A DNA stretch of 5,546 nucleotides, from positions 1 through 5,546 of the forward strand of contig JAUXGF010000227.1 of NCBI GenBank assembly GCA_030622395.1. Reading direction: 5' to 3'. Positions 1-5,294 of the stretch are shown in pieces; within the stretch, counting starts at the first letter, position 1, and each line of letters begins with the position of its first letter. The notes beneath the pieces were generated by a model. The model was given only the letters and a program-made list of their open reading frames with translations, was not told the DNA's origin and did not search any database. The translations under genes were made by a program, and so were the position numbers. Source of the stretch: Calditrichaceae bacterium. Lineage in GTDB: Bacteria > Calditrichota > Calditrichia > Calditrichales > Calditrichaceae.

Positions 1-2148
1 AGGAAACGCGCCTTCATAGACGTCAACGGCGACCGAATCCATTGTGAAATTACCGGAATTTGAGGGTTCATTAATGTAATAATCACAAACAACTGAAGCG
101 ACGCCGGTATTGTCAGTCACCTTTGCCCGCACTTTAGCTGGCCAGCGGCTGTATGCTTGATCGCTTAAAGGACGGTGCTCAATAACAGGATTTTCTTCAT
201 CCGCGCCGACATGAAAGCTGTGATACTCAGAAGGAGCTCCGGCGGGATCATAAGCCGTGCCGCCGCCATTGTCTGTAGCGCTAATGTAATAGTATATATC
301 AATATTATTACCGGAGGCCGGAATATCCGCCGAGTATTCGTCAGGATTTCCCGTCGGCGTCATATTAACTGAATCGGTTAACGCAGAGACGCCATATACA
401 ACCCATAACCCGTTTTCGTTAAGCGGCTCGGCGCCCGGATAAATTAACGCTATAACAGTATAATCATTAATATAATCTTCGGTATCTGTCAACGGCGTAT
501 GTTCAATTGAAGGAACATAATCATTTTTATCGACCAGACCGTGAGCGTCAAAATGCTCCACAATAACGCTAAGATGCGCGCCATCATATAAATTTTTATC
601 AGCCTGGATATAAGCTTCTGCGCCGTCTTCCATGCCCGGCGAAGATCCCCAAATATAATGCGTTTCAATAAACAATTCATCAGTAAGATTGCGCCCCAGA
701 TCACCCCAAATATCCATTAAGGCTGAAGACCATATTTGTCCGCCGTCGTGCCCGCTTACGTAATCATCAGGGTAAACCCAATCGAGATCGCAGCGGCGTC
801 CGTTCCAAAAGGGATTATGCCCGTCCCAATTAAAAACATATCCCCAATTATAATCATTAATATATCGTGAATAAGAAACTGCCCAGTAGTCGGAGCAGCC
901 TTCCTGTAAAGACATGGTTTCACCGGTGTAAGACATTCCACCGGTAAGGTTTGTCTGAAAGGAATGGGCATGTTCGTGCCAGATTATATCGGCGTCCTCG
1001 GCGTCATCCACGCCGCCTTCGCCAAAGGCGACATAATTTTCGGAAGGCACATAGTGAGAATTGTCGTCGCCGTTTAAACCATGCGGGTCAGCCTCAAACT
1101 CCATCTGCGCCGGGTCGCTGTAGCCAAGATCGAGCAGCCGCCGCGTTGATCTGTCAATATGATAATAAACCATCACATCTTCGAATTCCTGCTGGCTGCG
1201 GGTATAATTAAATCCATTTGGATCGGTAAGTTCGGGGAAATTGTCGGAAGGGCTTTCGTGATCCACAAGTTTAGCATAAGGGCCCTTTAATTTATAAACG
1301 CCGCCTTCAAAGGTTAAGTCTCTCAGCGTGACGGAGACTCGTTCAGCGTTTAATTCAGTCACGTCATTATCATTATTATCCTGATAAACGCCGCCATATT
1401 CGACTCCGGCGGTTGTTAACGGATCCGGATCCCAGATCATTCCCTGACCGTCGTCGTACATCATACGGTCTTTAACATGGATTATGCGGGCGTCTATGGC
1501 GTTTACAAAAACTTCCCAGTCGCCCATTGGCTGCATTGTGGGCAGACTAACCCGCCAGGCTAATTCAGCGCCGCGGTCTTTACTTTCGAACAGCATTAAT
1601 TCAGCTCTTTCCTTACCAAGCATTTTACCTGTAATATTCAAATAATCTTTTGCAATGGAAATCGCATTATTGGATGAAATGGAAGGATTATTATTTTTAA
1701 GTGAGATTGAAGGACGATATTCGCTGGCTATAAAGGTCACTTCATTTTTCTTGTTAATTGTTACAACAACCCTTGATCCATAAACAGGGACGCCGTTTAT
1801 TACCTGGTCGAAAAAAACATGCGAACCGCCGGGAGTCTTTTTAGTGATCAAAGTTTTCAGCGTCTCAATATTCTTATCCATTCCGAACCGTTCCGCTTTT
1901 TCTTTTAGATAACTTCTGGCAATTTCTTCAGCTCCGCCGCGGTATCCACCGGCTTGTTCATTGTAAACGTAACGCAAAAAGCCATTGTCTTTACTTATTT
2001 TTCCATTAAGAGTATGACGTGTTGAATGAATTTTTAGATTGTCAATTTCCAAAGCGCTAACCGGGCGTTCTTTGCGCGCATATAATGATAGAAAATTAAA
2101 TATTATAAATAAAATTATAAGTAATACCCATTTAGAAATTTTCTGCAT
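1..2148 (-). CDS. secreted M36 (fungalysin)-like zinc metallopeptidase, C-terminus cut by window edge
   Basis: An open frame runs without a stop to base 1, giving 716 residues; the C-terminus lies outside. It should be an exported protease that cleaves itself free of a propeptide. Residues 1-24 form a signal peptide: a short basic start, the hydrophobic stretch WVLLIILFIIFNFLSLYA, then likely cleavage before RKE. Residues about 40-140 resemble the FTP propeptide (FFDQVINGVPVYGSRVVV at 112-129). Residues about 155-228 resemble a PepSY segment (WEVFVNAIDARIIHV). The catalytic motif HEHAH is at 391-395, with the third zinc ligand probably Glu416 in LQEGCSDYW and a further conserved His467 in GHDGGQIWSSALMDIW. 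Thermolysin (M4) has a related layout, but the EGCSDYW and GGQIW forms fit M36 better. From about residue 560 the sequence is beta-rich and Ig-like (DIYYYISATDN; VRAKVTDNTGVASVVCDYY), typical of tail domains on such proteases. I chose the start at 2148 because AGGAAGAGG lies just upstream. An in-frame ATG at 2163 adds five residues but has no ribosome binding site. Confidence 0.9.
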   Translation of the reverse strand, partial: MQKISKWVLLIILFIIFNFLSLYARKERPVSALEIDNLKIHSTRHTLNGKISKDNGFLRYVYNEQAGGYRGGAEEIARSYLKEKAERFGMDKNIETLKTLITKKTPGGSHVFFDQVINGVPVYGSRVVVTINKKNEVTFIASEYRPSISLKNNNPSISSNNAISIAKDYLNITGKMLGKERAELMLFESKDRGAELAWRVSLPTMQPMGDWEVFVNAIDARIIHVKDRMMYDDGQGMIWDPDPLTTAGVEYGGVYQDNNDNDVTELNAERVSVTLRDLTFEGGVYKLKGPYAKLVDHESPSDNFPELTDPNGFNYTRSQQEFEDVMVYYHIDRSTRRLLDLGYSDPAQMEFEADPHGLNGDDNSHYVPSENYVAFGEGGVDDAEDADIIWHEHAHSFQTNLTGGMSYTGETMSLQEGCSDYWAVSYSRYINDYNWGYVFNWDGHNPFWNGRRCDLDWVYPDDYVSGHDGGQIWSSALMDIWGDLGRNLTDELFIETHYIWGSSPGMEDGAEAYIQADKNLYDGAHLSVIVEHFDAHGLVDKNDYVPSIEHTPLTDTEDYINDYTVIALIYPGAEPLNENGLWVVYGVSALTDSVNMTPTGNPDEYSADIPASGNNIDIYYYISATDNGGGTAYDPAGAPSEYHSFHVGADEENPVIEHRPLSDQAYSRWPAKVRAKVTDNTGVASVVCDYYINEPSNSGNFTMDSVAVDVYEGAFP

Positions 2149-2163
2149 TTGCCTCTTCCTCAT
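2149..2163 (-). promoter_or_regulatory. Shine-Dalgarno region deciding the peptidase start
   Basis: On the minus strand the stretch reads ATGAGGAAGAGGCAA and is followed by ATG at 2148. AGGAAG sits six bases before that ATG and GAGG three bases before it, so ribosomes are likely to start at 2148. The ATG at 2163, which begins this same stretch, is preceded only by AT-rich sequence without a purine-rich site. Confidence 0.55.
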
Positions 2164-2187
2164 GTTAATTTGATTTTGATATTATTT

Positions 2188-2216
2188 ATATTGTATAGTC
2201 CCGAATGGTCGGGAAA
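2188..2216 (-). promoter_or_regulatory. 29-base shared motif, copy 1, possible promoter/operator of the peptidase gene
   Basis: This block matches 3123-3151 at 27 of 29 positions. On the minus strand it contains the inverted repeat TCCCGA-CCAT-TCGGGA (perfect 6-base arms), followed by ACTATACAATAT. Within that stretch TACAAT (2190-2195) matches a sigma-70 -10 box at five of six positions. No good -35 box lies 16-18 bases upstream, so either an activator binding the dyad is needed or the block is simply part of a repeat family. Its place about 40-70 bases upstream of the peptidase start suits a promoter. Confidence 0.35.
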
Positions 2217-2253
2217 AGTTCTGAGCGTTCAGCTTCTTAAACTGATAGCTGAG

Positions 2254-2284
2254 TGCTGAATGCTGAATGCTGAATGCTGAATGC
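2254..2284. repeat. tandem repeat of TGCTGAA, 4.4 copies
   Basis: Four perfect consecutive copies of the 7-mer TGCTGAA (2254-2281) are followed by a partial copy, TGC. The base before the array continues a degenerate copy (GCTGAG). The array sits in the loop-proximal arm of the inverted-repeat element at 2175-2305. It is a simple-sequence array that could vary in copy number by replication slippage. Confidence 0.9.
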
Positions 2285-2305
2285 TTTTCCCAATGTAATA
2301 TCAAA

Positions 2306-2463
2306 TTTTAATAAAGAATTATATTAATAAGAGTGAGCTAAATCAATAAGCATAATAACTATTTATCTCCGGTAGTGAATTTATAAACCGGATAAAGTAA
2401 TTTAAAATTAATAAAATAAAGAAAGGGCTTTTTCGTTAATACAATGCTTAACAGAGCGCCTGT
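2306..2463. other. AT-rich spacer between the toxin gene and the inverted-repeat element
   Basis: I see no gene here. On the minus strand, just after the toxin stop, AACAG-GCGCT-CTGTT can form a five-pair hairpin, but no T-run follows, so it is a poor intrinsic terminator. CCGG boxes near 2370 and 2388 could pair weakly across an AT-rich loop. Nothing else is recognisable. Confidence 0.4.
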
Positions 2464-2772
2464 TTATTGTTTTCTTTTTTGAAAAACTTCTTCAATCCTA
2501 ATCAATCTATGTCCTTCAAAAACAGTTAATATTTCTATCCGTCTCTCTTTAATACGATATACGATCCGATAATTTTTTAAAAGTATTTCTCTGATTTCCG
2601 GAAGTACAAATTCGGGAACTACTCTGCCGGCTACAGGATAATCTGTTAGAGATTCAGTTCGATTTATTAAATTTAAGATAAATTCCTGTGCCCGGTTCGG
2701 GCTGTCAGCGGCAATATAATCTTCAATTTCGATTAGCTTTTTAAGAGCTTCATTCGTCCAAACGACCTTCAT
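2464..2772 (-). CDS. type II toxin, RelE/ParE family
   Basis: This 102-residue basic protein has the size and pattern of the RelE/ParE toxin superfamily. Members either cleave mRNA at the ribosome (RelE-like) or poison gyrase (ParE-like). The family pattern is seen in order: an N-terminal strand and helix (VVWTNEALKKLIEIEDYIA, 3-21), a DSPNRA turn (23-28), the PVAGR segment (46-50), REILLKNYRIVYRI (61-74) and a C-terminal strand with EGHRLI (86-91). The DSP turn, the PVAGR-VPE segment and the RE...YRIVYR strand look more ParE-like, but the target cannot be decided from sequence. The start ATG overlaps the antitoxin stop as ATGA (2769-2772), a sign of translational coupling, and a purine-rich GGGAAGAG lies just upstream. 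No truncation is seen, and it should be inactive while bound by its antitoxin. Confidence 0.9.
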   Translation of the reverse strand: MKVVWTNEALKKLIEIEDYIAADSPNRAQEFILNLINRTESLTDYPVAGRVVPEFVLPEIREILLKNYRIVYRIKERRIEILTVFEGHRLIRIEEVFQKRKQ

Positions 2773-3062
2773 TCAGAAACTCTTCCCTGACGATGTTCTT
2801 CCAACTGTTTCTTTAATTCTTTGGTATTCATCATTTTACCGGAATCAGCGTCGGCAATCCCGCGAGATATGGATTGGGCAAAACCCCGCCCATATACCAG
2901 ATTATCATAATCATGCGGAGAAAGAACTACTGCGGCGGCGCGACCGTTTTGTGTAATCACAAGAGGCTCTCCTGATTCTTTCGTTTTATTAATGAATTTT
3001 GATAAGCCGGATTTAAATTCACCCAAAGGGATAATGTTATTTTCAACACTTAAGTTTTTCAT
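2769..3062 (-). CDS. antitoxin, Phd/YefM family
   Basis: This 97-residue protein is first in a two-gene operon with the toxin. Residues about 11-55 match the DNA-binding N-terminal fold of Phd/YefM: IPLGEFKSGLSKFINKTKES, then GEPLVITQNGRAAAVVLSPHDYDNL. The tail (about 67-95, SRGIADADSGKMMNTKEL then KKQLEEHRQ) is polar and helical, as expected for the part that wraps the toxin. Family members neutralise the toxin and repress their own promoter, more strongly with toxin bound. I chose the start at 3062 because AGGAG (3070-3074) stands seven bases before it. An in-frame ATG at 3068 adds two residues but is only one base from that site. The DNA around the promoter carries an inverted pair of ATTCGGGAC, a candidate binding site. 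The 4-base overlap with the toxin keeps the two proteins in step. Confidence 0.9.
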   Translation of the reverse strand: MKNLSVENNIIPLGEFKSGLSKFINKTKESGEPLVITQNGRAAAVVLSPHDYDNLVYGRGFAQSISRGIADADSGKMMNTKELKKQLEEHRQGRVSE

Positions 3063-3083
3063 ATTCATACTCCTGCATAAGAT

Positions 3084-3141
3084 ATTCGGGACACAATTTA
3101 GGGCAAAATACAGGCCAAGTCAATATTGTATAGTCCCGAAT
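3084..3141. promoter_or_regulatory. inverted 9-mer pair flanking the toxin-antitoxin promoter, possible operator
   Basis: ATTCGGGAC at 3084-3092 and its exact reverse complement GTCCCGAAT at 3133-3141 bracket the predicted -10 and -35 boxes. The centres are 49 bases apart. Phd/YefM antitoxins bind paired sites at their own promoters, so this pair is a reasonable operator. The right copy is also part of the 29-base motif found in front of the peptidase gene, so the match could instead reflect a repeat family. Confidence 0.35.
3095..3123 (-). promoter_or_regulatory. candidate promoter of the toxin-antitoxin operon
   Basis: On the minus strand TTGACT (3118-3123; five of six to the -35 consensus) is followed after 17 bases by TAAATT (3095-3100; four of six to the -10 consensus). 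Transcription would begin near 3088, leaving a leader of about 26 bases with the AGGAG site. Copies of ATTCGGGAC/GTCCCGAAT lie on both sides (3084-3092 and 3133-3141), where an autorepressor could bind. Confidence 0.5.
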
Positions 3142-3151
3142 TGTCTGGAAA
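3123..3151 (-). repeat. 29-base shared motif, copy 2
   Basis: This stretch is identical to 2188-2216 except for two G-to-T changes, one in each half of the right part. Similarity stops sharply at both ends. The change weakens the inner dyad to TCCAGA-CAAT-TCGGGA (five of six pairs). As in copy 1, a cluster of simple repeats begins a few tens of bases further right, and a minus-strand gene begins shortly to the left. Confidence 0.7.
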
Positions 3152-3167
3152 TGTATTATTAAAATAG

Positions 3168-3296
3168 ATACTGGATACTTGATGCTGGATACTCGATAAA
3201 GAAGCTTGAGCATCCCCGCATCCGGTAATCGGTATTCCCGCAATAGCTGGATTTCCGCTCCGCTCCATTCAGCATCCAGTATCCAGTAACCAGTAT
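3168..3296. repeat. imperfect inverted repeat built of ACTGGAT-type words
   Basis: The left arm (3168-3188) holds ATACTGG, ATACT and ATGCTGG words. The right arm (3276-3296) is its reverse complement at 18 of 21 positions (CCAGTATCCAG then TAACCAGTAT). More copies of the word lie beside both arms (CTGGATACT at 3185-3193; AGCATCC at 3271-3277). The whole could fold into a long imperfect hairpin. No convincing gene lies here; the minus-strand frame crossing it (3043-3339) is explained by the repeats and overlaps the antitoxin. Confidence 0.65.
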
Positions 3297-3328
3297 ACCC
3301 GCAAAAGCGGGATTTACGCTCCGTTCCA
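3235..3328. repeat. two imperfect direct repeats of 33 bases, period 61
   Basis: The unit at 3235-3267 and the unit at 3296-3328 agree at 28 of 33 positions. Both begin with a CCCGCAA word, continue through GGATTT and end in CGCTCCG-TTCCA-like sequence. In the second unit CCCGC-AAAA-GCGGG is a perfect small hairpin; in the first the same hairpin is broken by a G-to-T change. The two units flank the right arm of the ACTGGAT inverted repeat. With the TGCTGAA array near 2254, this suggests a genome-wide class of intergenic repeats. Confidence 0.65.
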
Positions 3329-3354
3329 ACAAGTATCATTTTGATTAATTCTTA

Positions 3355-3388
3355 ATAAAAAAAAGGGGAATCAAATTGATTCCCCTTT
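3355..3388 (-). terminator. intrinsic terminator downstream of tRNA-Leu
   Basis: A perfect 12-base inverted repeat, AAAGGGGAATCA (3362-3373) and TGATTCCCCTTT (3377-3388), encloses a three-base loop. On the minus strand it is followed by a run of eight T residues (3364 down to 3357, overlapping the stem base). It begins seven bases after the tRNA discriminator base, so it very likely ends the tRNA transcript, and any read-through from the glutamine synthetase gene. Confidence 0.9.
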
Positions 3389-3394
3389 CAGCGG

Positions 3395-3478
3395 TACCGG
3401 AGGTCGGACTCGAACCGACACCCCCCGAAGGGGACTGGATTTTGAGTCCAGCGCGTCTACCAATTACACCACTCCGGC
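3395..3478 (-). tRNA. tRNA-Leu (anticodon CAA)
   Basis: The minus strand folds into a class II tRNA of 84 bases. The acceptor stem is GCCGGAG with CTCCGGT, where the first pair is a G-U wobble. The D-loop contains AATTGGTAGA. The anticodon stem CTGGA/TCCAG encloses the loop CTCAAAA, giving anticodon CAA, which reads UUG. A long variable arm (CCCC-TTCG-GGGG) and a T-arm GTCGG-TTCGAGT-CCGAC follow. The discriminator is A73, as usual for leucine. The gene continues with CC and then G, so the terminal A of CCA is not encoded and must be added after transcription. A strong terminator follows at once and a sigma-70-like promoter precedes it. Confidence 0.96.
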
Positions 3479-3494
3479 AAAAATAATGATGCTA

Positions 3495-3523
3495 AATCTA
3501 TTATTTTTCAATATAAAAGTCAA
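3495..3523 (-). promoter_or_regulatory. candidate promoter of tRNA-Leu
   Basis: On the minus strand TTGACT (3518-3523; five of six) and TAGATT (3495-3500; four of six) are separated by exactly 17 bases. Transcription would start around 3488, leaving a short leader of about ten bases before the mature tRNA 5' end at 3478. It lies in the 94-base gap after the glutamine synthetase stop codon, where I see no terminator. Confidence 0.55.
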
Positions 3524-3572
3524 ATTCAATGTATTTGTTTAGGTAATGCCGTTAGATTCCAAAATTAATCCG

Positions 3573-4946
3573 CTAAAAATCAAAATACATACTGTATTCA
3601 ATCGGGCTGGGCCAGTTGGATATATCGTTAAATTCATTTGTCTTCACATCAATCCAGTGTTTAATTAAATTTTCACTAAAGATATTGTCGCGTAATAGGA
3701 ATTTGTAATCATTCTGCAAAGCTTCTAAAGCCGGGTTCAGGCTGAACGGTAAATATTTCATTTCTATTTCAGGATTGAAATCTTCCGCTTCATAAGGTCC
3801 GTATCCTTTTTTTACGGGGTCGATTTTATTTATTACGCCGTCTAATCCGGCTAACATAATAGCGCTTAACGCTAAATAAGGATTGGCTGTGGCGTCGGGC
3901 GGACGGTATTCAAATCGTGTTTTGCCGGTGTCTTTGATATATCTTGGGATACGCACGCAAGAAGCGCGGTTTGCCTGCCCAAAATTGATGGCGGTAGGCG
4001 CTTCGACTCCCGGCACAAGCCGTTTATAAGAGTTGGTAGTGGGATTTGTTAAAGCGCATAAGGCAGGGGCATGTTTCAAAACTCCGCCAATATAATACAA
4101 TGCGGTTTTATTTAGATTAGCATAAGCGCCTTTTTTGTAAAAAGCGTTCTTTTTCCCCTTAACTAAATACTGATGAAGATGGAGTCCGGAACCCGCTTGT
4201 TTATACACCGGTTTAGGCATAAAGGTTAATTTTAAATTTTGCTGTTTAGCCAGATTATGCAAAATATATTTTGTTAACAGGATTTTATCAGCGGTTGGCA
4301 GCAATTTATCGAAATTAGTTTCAATTTCCTGCTGACCTAAATTCCCGACTTCATGATGATGATATTTTACCGAGATACCGGCGTCTACTAATAAACTTGT
4401 CGCTTCATCCCTAAAATCATCATAATTGTCCAAAGGATTTGCAATATGATAACCGTTGCAATAAAAATTTTCTTCCGATTCGATATTATAAAAGGAATGC
4501 TGCGCCGTTGATTTATACTGAACGTCTGGAAAAATATAGAATTCAAACTCGGGTCCCCACATAGAATGATCGGCAATATTATATTTTTTCAATAATTTTT
4601 CCGTGGCTTCAGCCATATTTCGCAAATCAAAACGGTAAGGGGTATTTTTAGAATCAGTATTATAGATACGAGTAAAGAAACTAATAGTCGGCGCAACGCG
4701 GAAAGGATCGAGCATGGCGGTTTCCAAATCCGGCTTCATAATCATATCGCTGTTTTCAACCCGCTGAAAACCATAACTGGAACCGTCAAATCCTACTCCG
4801 TCTTTTAATAATCTTTCCATGGTTTCTTTACTGTACGGCAGCGTTAAATGATGCAGACGTCCGTTTAAATCGCTTACTTTCAAATCGATAAACTCAATTT
4901 TATTATCCTTAATAATTTTTTCCGGATCAACATTCGGTATTCCCAT
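3573..4946 (-). CDS. glnA: glutamine synthetase, type I (glutamate-ammonia ligase)
   Basis: This complete 457-residue cytoplasmic enzyme joins ammonia to glutamate using ATP, the main entry of ammonium into organic nitrogen; the family works as a dodecamer. Motifs are in the expected order: VGFDGSS (51-57); metal-binding Glu133 and Glu135 in WGPEFEFYIF; HHHEVGNLGQQEIE (196-209) with Glu199 and Glu207; GSGLHLH (252-258) with His256; NSYKRLVPGVEAP (305-317) with Arg309 and flap Glu315; NRASCVRIP (326-334); and RFEYRPPDATANPYLALSA (344-362) with Glu346 and Arg348. All catalytic residues I can place are present. The adenylylation segment (NLYDLP in enterobacterial enzymes) is absent; the region reads KKGYGPYEAEDFNP (379-392). 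The site corresponding to Arg62 in the feedback-regulated Bacillus enzyme is also Arg62 (GFQRVENSDM). Together with the length, this suggests a GSI-alpha-like enzyme controlled by feedback or expression. The start at 4946 has GGAG eight bases upstream. Confidence 0.97.
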   Translation of the reverse strand: MGIPNVDPEKIIKDNKIEFIDLKVSDLNGRLHHLTLPYSKETMERLLKDGVGFDGSSYGFQRVENSDMIMKPDLETAMLDPFRVAPTISFFTRIYNTDSKNTPYRFDLRNMAEATEKLLKKYNIADHSMWGPEFEFYIFPDVQYKSTAQHSFYNIESEENFYCNGYHIANPLDNYDDFRDEATSLLVDAGISVKYHHHEVGNLGQQEIETNFDKLLPTADKILLTKYILHNLAKQQNLKLTFMPKPVYKQAGSGLHLHQYLVKGKKNAFYKKGAYANLNKTALYYIGGVLKHAPALCALTNPTTNSYKRLVPGVEAPTAINFGQANRASCVRIPRYIKDTGKTRFEYRPPDATANPYLALSAIMLAGLDGVINKIDPVKKGYGPYEAEDFNPEIEMKYLPFSLNPALEALQNDYKFLLRDNIFSENLIKHWIDVKTNEFNDISNWPSPIEYSMYFDF

Positions 4947-4954
4947 TAAGTGTT

Positions 4955-4958
4955 CTCC
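4955..4958 (-). promoter_or_regulatory. Shine-Dalgarno site of the glutamine synthetase gene
   Basis: GGAG on the minus strand stands eight bases before the ATG at 4946, a standard spacing. It supports the chosen start and shows that this organism uses Shine-Dalgarno initiation, consistent with the purine-rich sites before the antitoxin and peptidase genes. Confidence 0.75.
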
Positions 4959-4981
4959 ATAATTTTCATTATTGTAATTAG

Positions 4982-5013
4982 CATCATTATATTTATGATG
5001 GACAAAGAGTTAA
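4982..5013 (-). promoter_or_regulatory. candidate glnA promoter with a dyad over the -10 box
   Basis: On the minus strand TTAACT (5008-5013; four of six to the -35 consensus) is followed after 16 bases by TATAAT (4986-4991), a perfect -10 box. The -10 box is covered by the inverted repeat CATCAT-N7-ATGATG (4982-5000). A repressor bound there would block RNA polymerase, so the dyad is a candidate operator for nitrogen control. I do not recognise it as a known regulator's site (no GlnR or NtrC consensus). The leader would be about 33 bases. Confidence 0.45.
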
Positions 5014-5090
5014 CAAAGTTACATAATATTTTTATAAAAAAATAATTATTTTGAATAAATTTTGTATAACCTCATTCAAGTGTAGAAAGT

Positions 5091-5200
5091 CGTTACAAGG
5101 ACCGCCCCGATTAATCGGGAGGCAGGCCACTCCGCTCTTGTATCAGAGTTAAGCGAAGCGGTCTCTGATACGTGGTGACGCTTCGTTAATCTTTGTAACG
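5091..5200. repeat. 110-base inverted-repeat element (REP/MITE-like)
   Basis: The ends CGTTACAAGGA (5091-5101) and TCTTTGTAACG (5190-5200) are inverted copies at 10 of 11 positions. Inside are a perfect 14-base palindrome CCCGATTAATCGGG (5106-5119) and a perfect 9-base inverted pair GTATCAGAG (5140-5148) / CTCTGATAC (5163-5171). The word GCGAAGCG (5153-5160) and its near-complement CGCTTCGT (5179-5186) add further pairing. There is no ORF. It resembles the widespread intergenic hairpins whose ends read like GTTACAAGGA or GTTGCGAGGA in many bacterial genomes; that likeness is from memory. It lies between the divergent glutamine synthetase gene and the plus-strand genes. Confidence 0.7.
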
Positions 5201-5294
5201 AGTTTGTGTGCGCACCTGTATCTCTGAGGTTCTACTAAGTTTATACTTTTGAAATTGATAAGGAAAAATACCGATAACAGTAGAAAAAGCGTCA
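5201..5294. other. intergenic stretch with a possible hairpin
   Basis: I see no gene in this stretch. TTCTACT (5230-5236) and AGTAGAA (5279-5285) are exact reverse complements about 42 bases apart, so they may close a stem over an AT-rich loop, but the stem alone is weak evidence. The second arm ends ten bases before the ATG of the small ORF at 5295. Confidence 0.3.

Larger units (their letters stand above)
2175..2305. repeat. nested inverted-repeat (MITE-like) intergenic element
   Basis: The outer arms are a perfect 10-base inverted repeat, TTTGATATTA at 2175-2184 and TAATATCAAA at 2296-2305. Inside them is a perfect 8-base pair, GGGAAAAG at 2211-2218 and CTTTTCCC at 2284-2291. Further in, TTCAGCT near 2229 can pair with AGCTGAG near 2248. 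The core holds the TGCTGAA tandem repeat. No ORF lies inside, so the element could fold into a long hairpin or be a small non-autonomous mobile element. It ends only 12 bases before the alternative ATG of the peptidase gene, so it probably carries that gene's promoter or leader. No target-site duplication is obvious. Confidence 0.55.

Noticed and set aside
175..372. 65-codon plus-strand frame
   Set aside because: It lies wholly inside the peptidase gene on the opposite strand; its arginine-rich product is typical of a shadow frame.
489..971. two 71-codon minus-strand frames (489-704 and 756-971)
   Set aside because: They are in another frame within the continuous peptidase reading frame and show no motif.
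951..1211. 86-codon plus-strand frame
   Set aside because: It is antisense to the catalytic domain of the peptidase, where the HEHAH motif proves the minus-strand frame; the Arg/His-rich product is a shadow.
2464..2480. intrinsic terminator after the toxin gene
   Set aside because: The AACAG/CTGTT stem (about 2436-2463) is short and no T-run follows, so I could not support a terminator.
3168..3328. CRISPR array
   Set aside because: The repeats are imperfect, partly inverted, only two units long and without uniform spacers; no cas gene is near.
3043..3339. 98-codon minus-strand frame upstream of the antitoxin
   Set aside because: It consists mostly of the repeat cluster, overlaps the 5' part of the antitoxin gene in another frame, contains the toxin-antitoxin promoter and shows no domain pattern.
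4388..4576. 62-codon minus-strand frame
   Set aside because: It is an alternative frame inside glutamine synthetase, whose own frame carries all the catalytic motifs.
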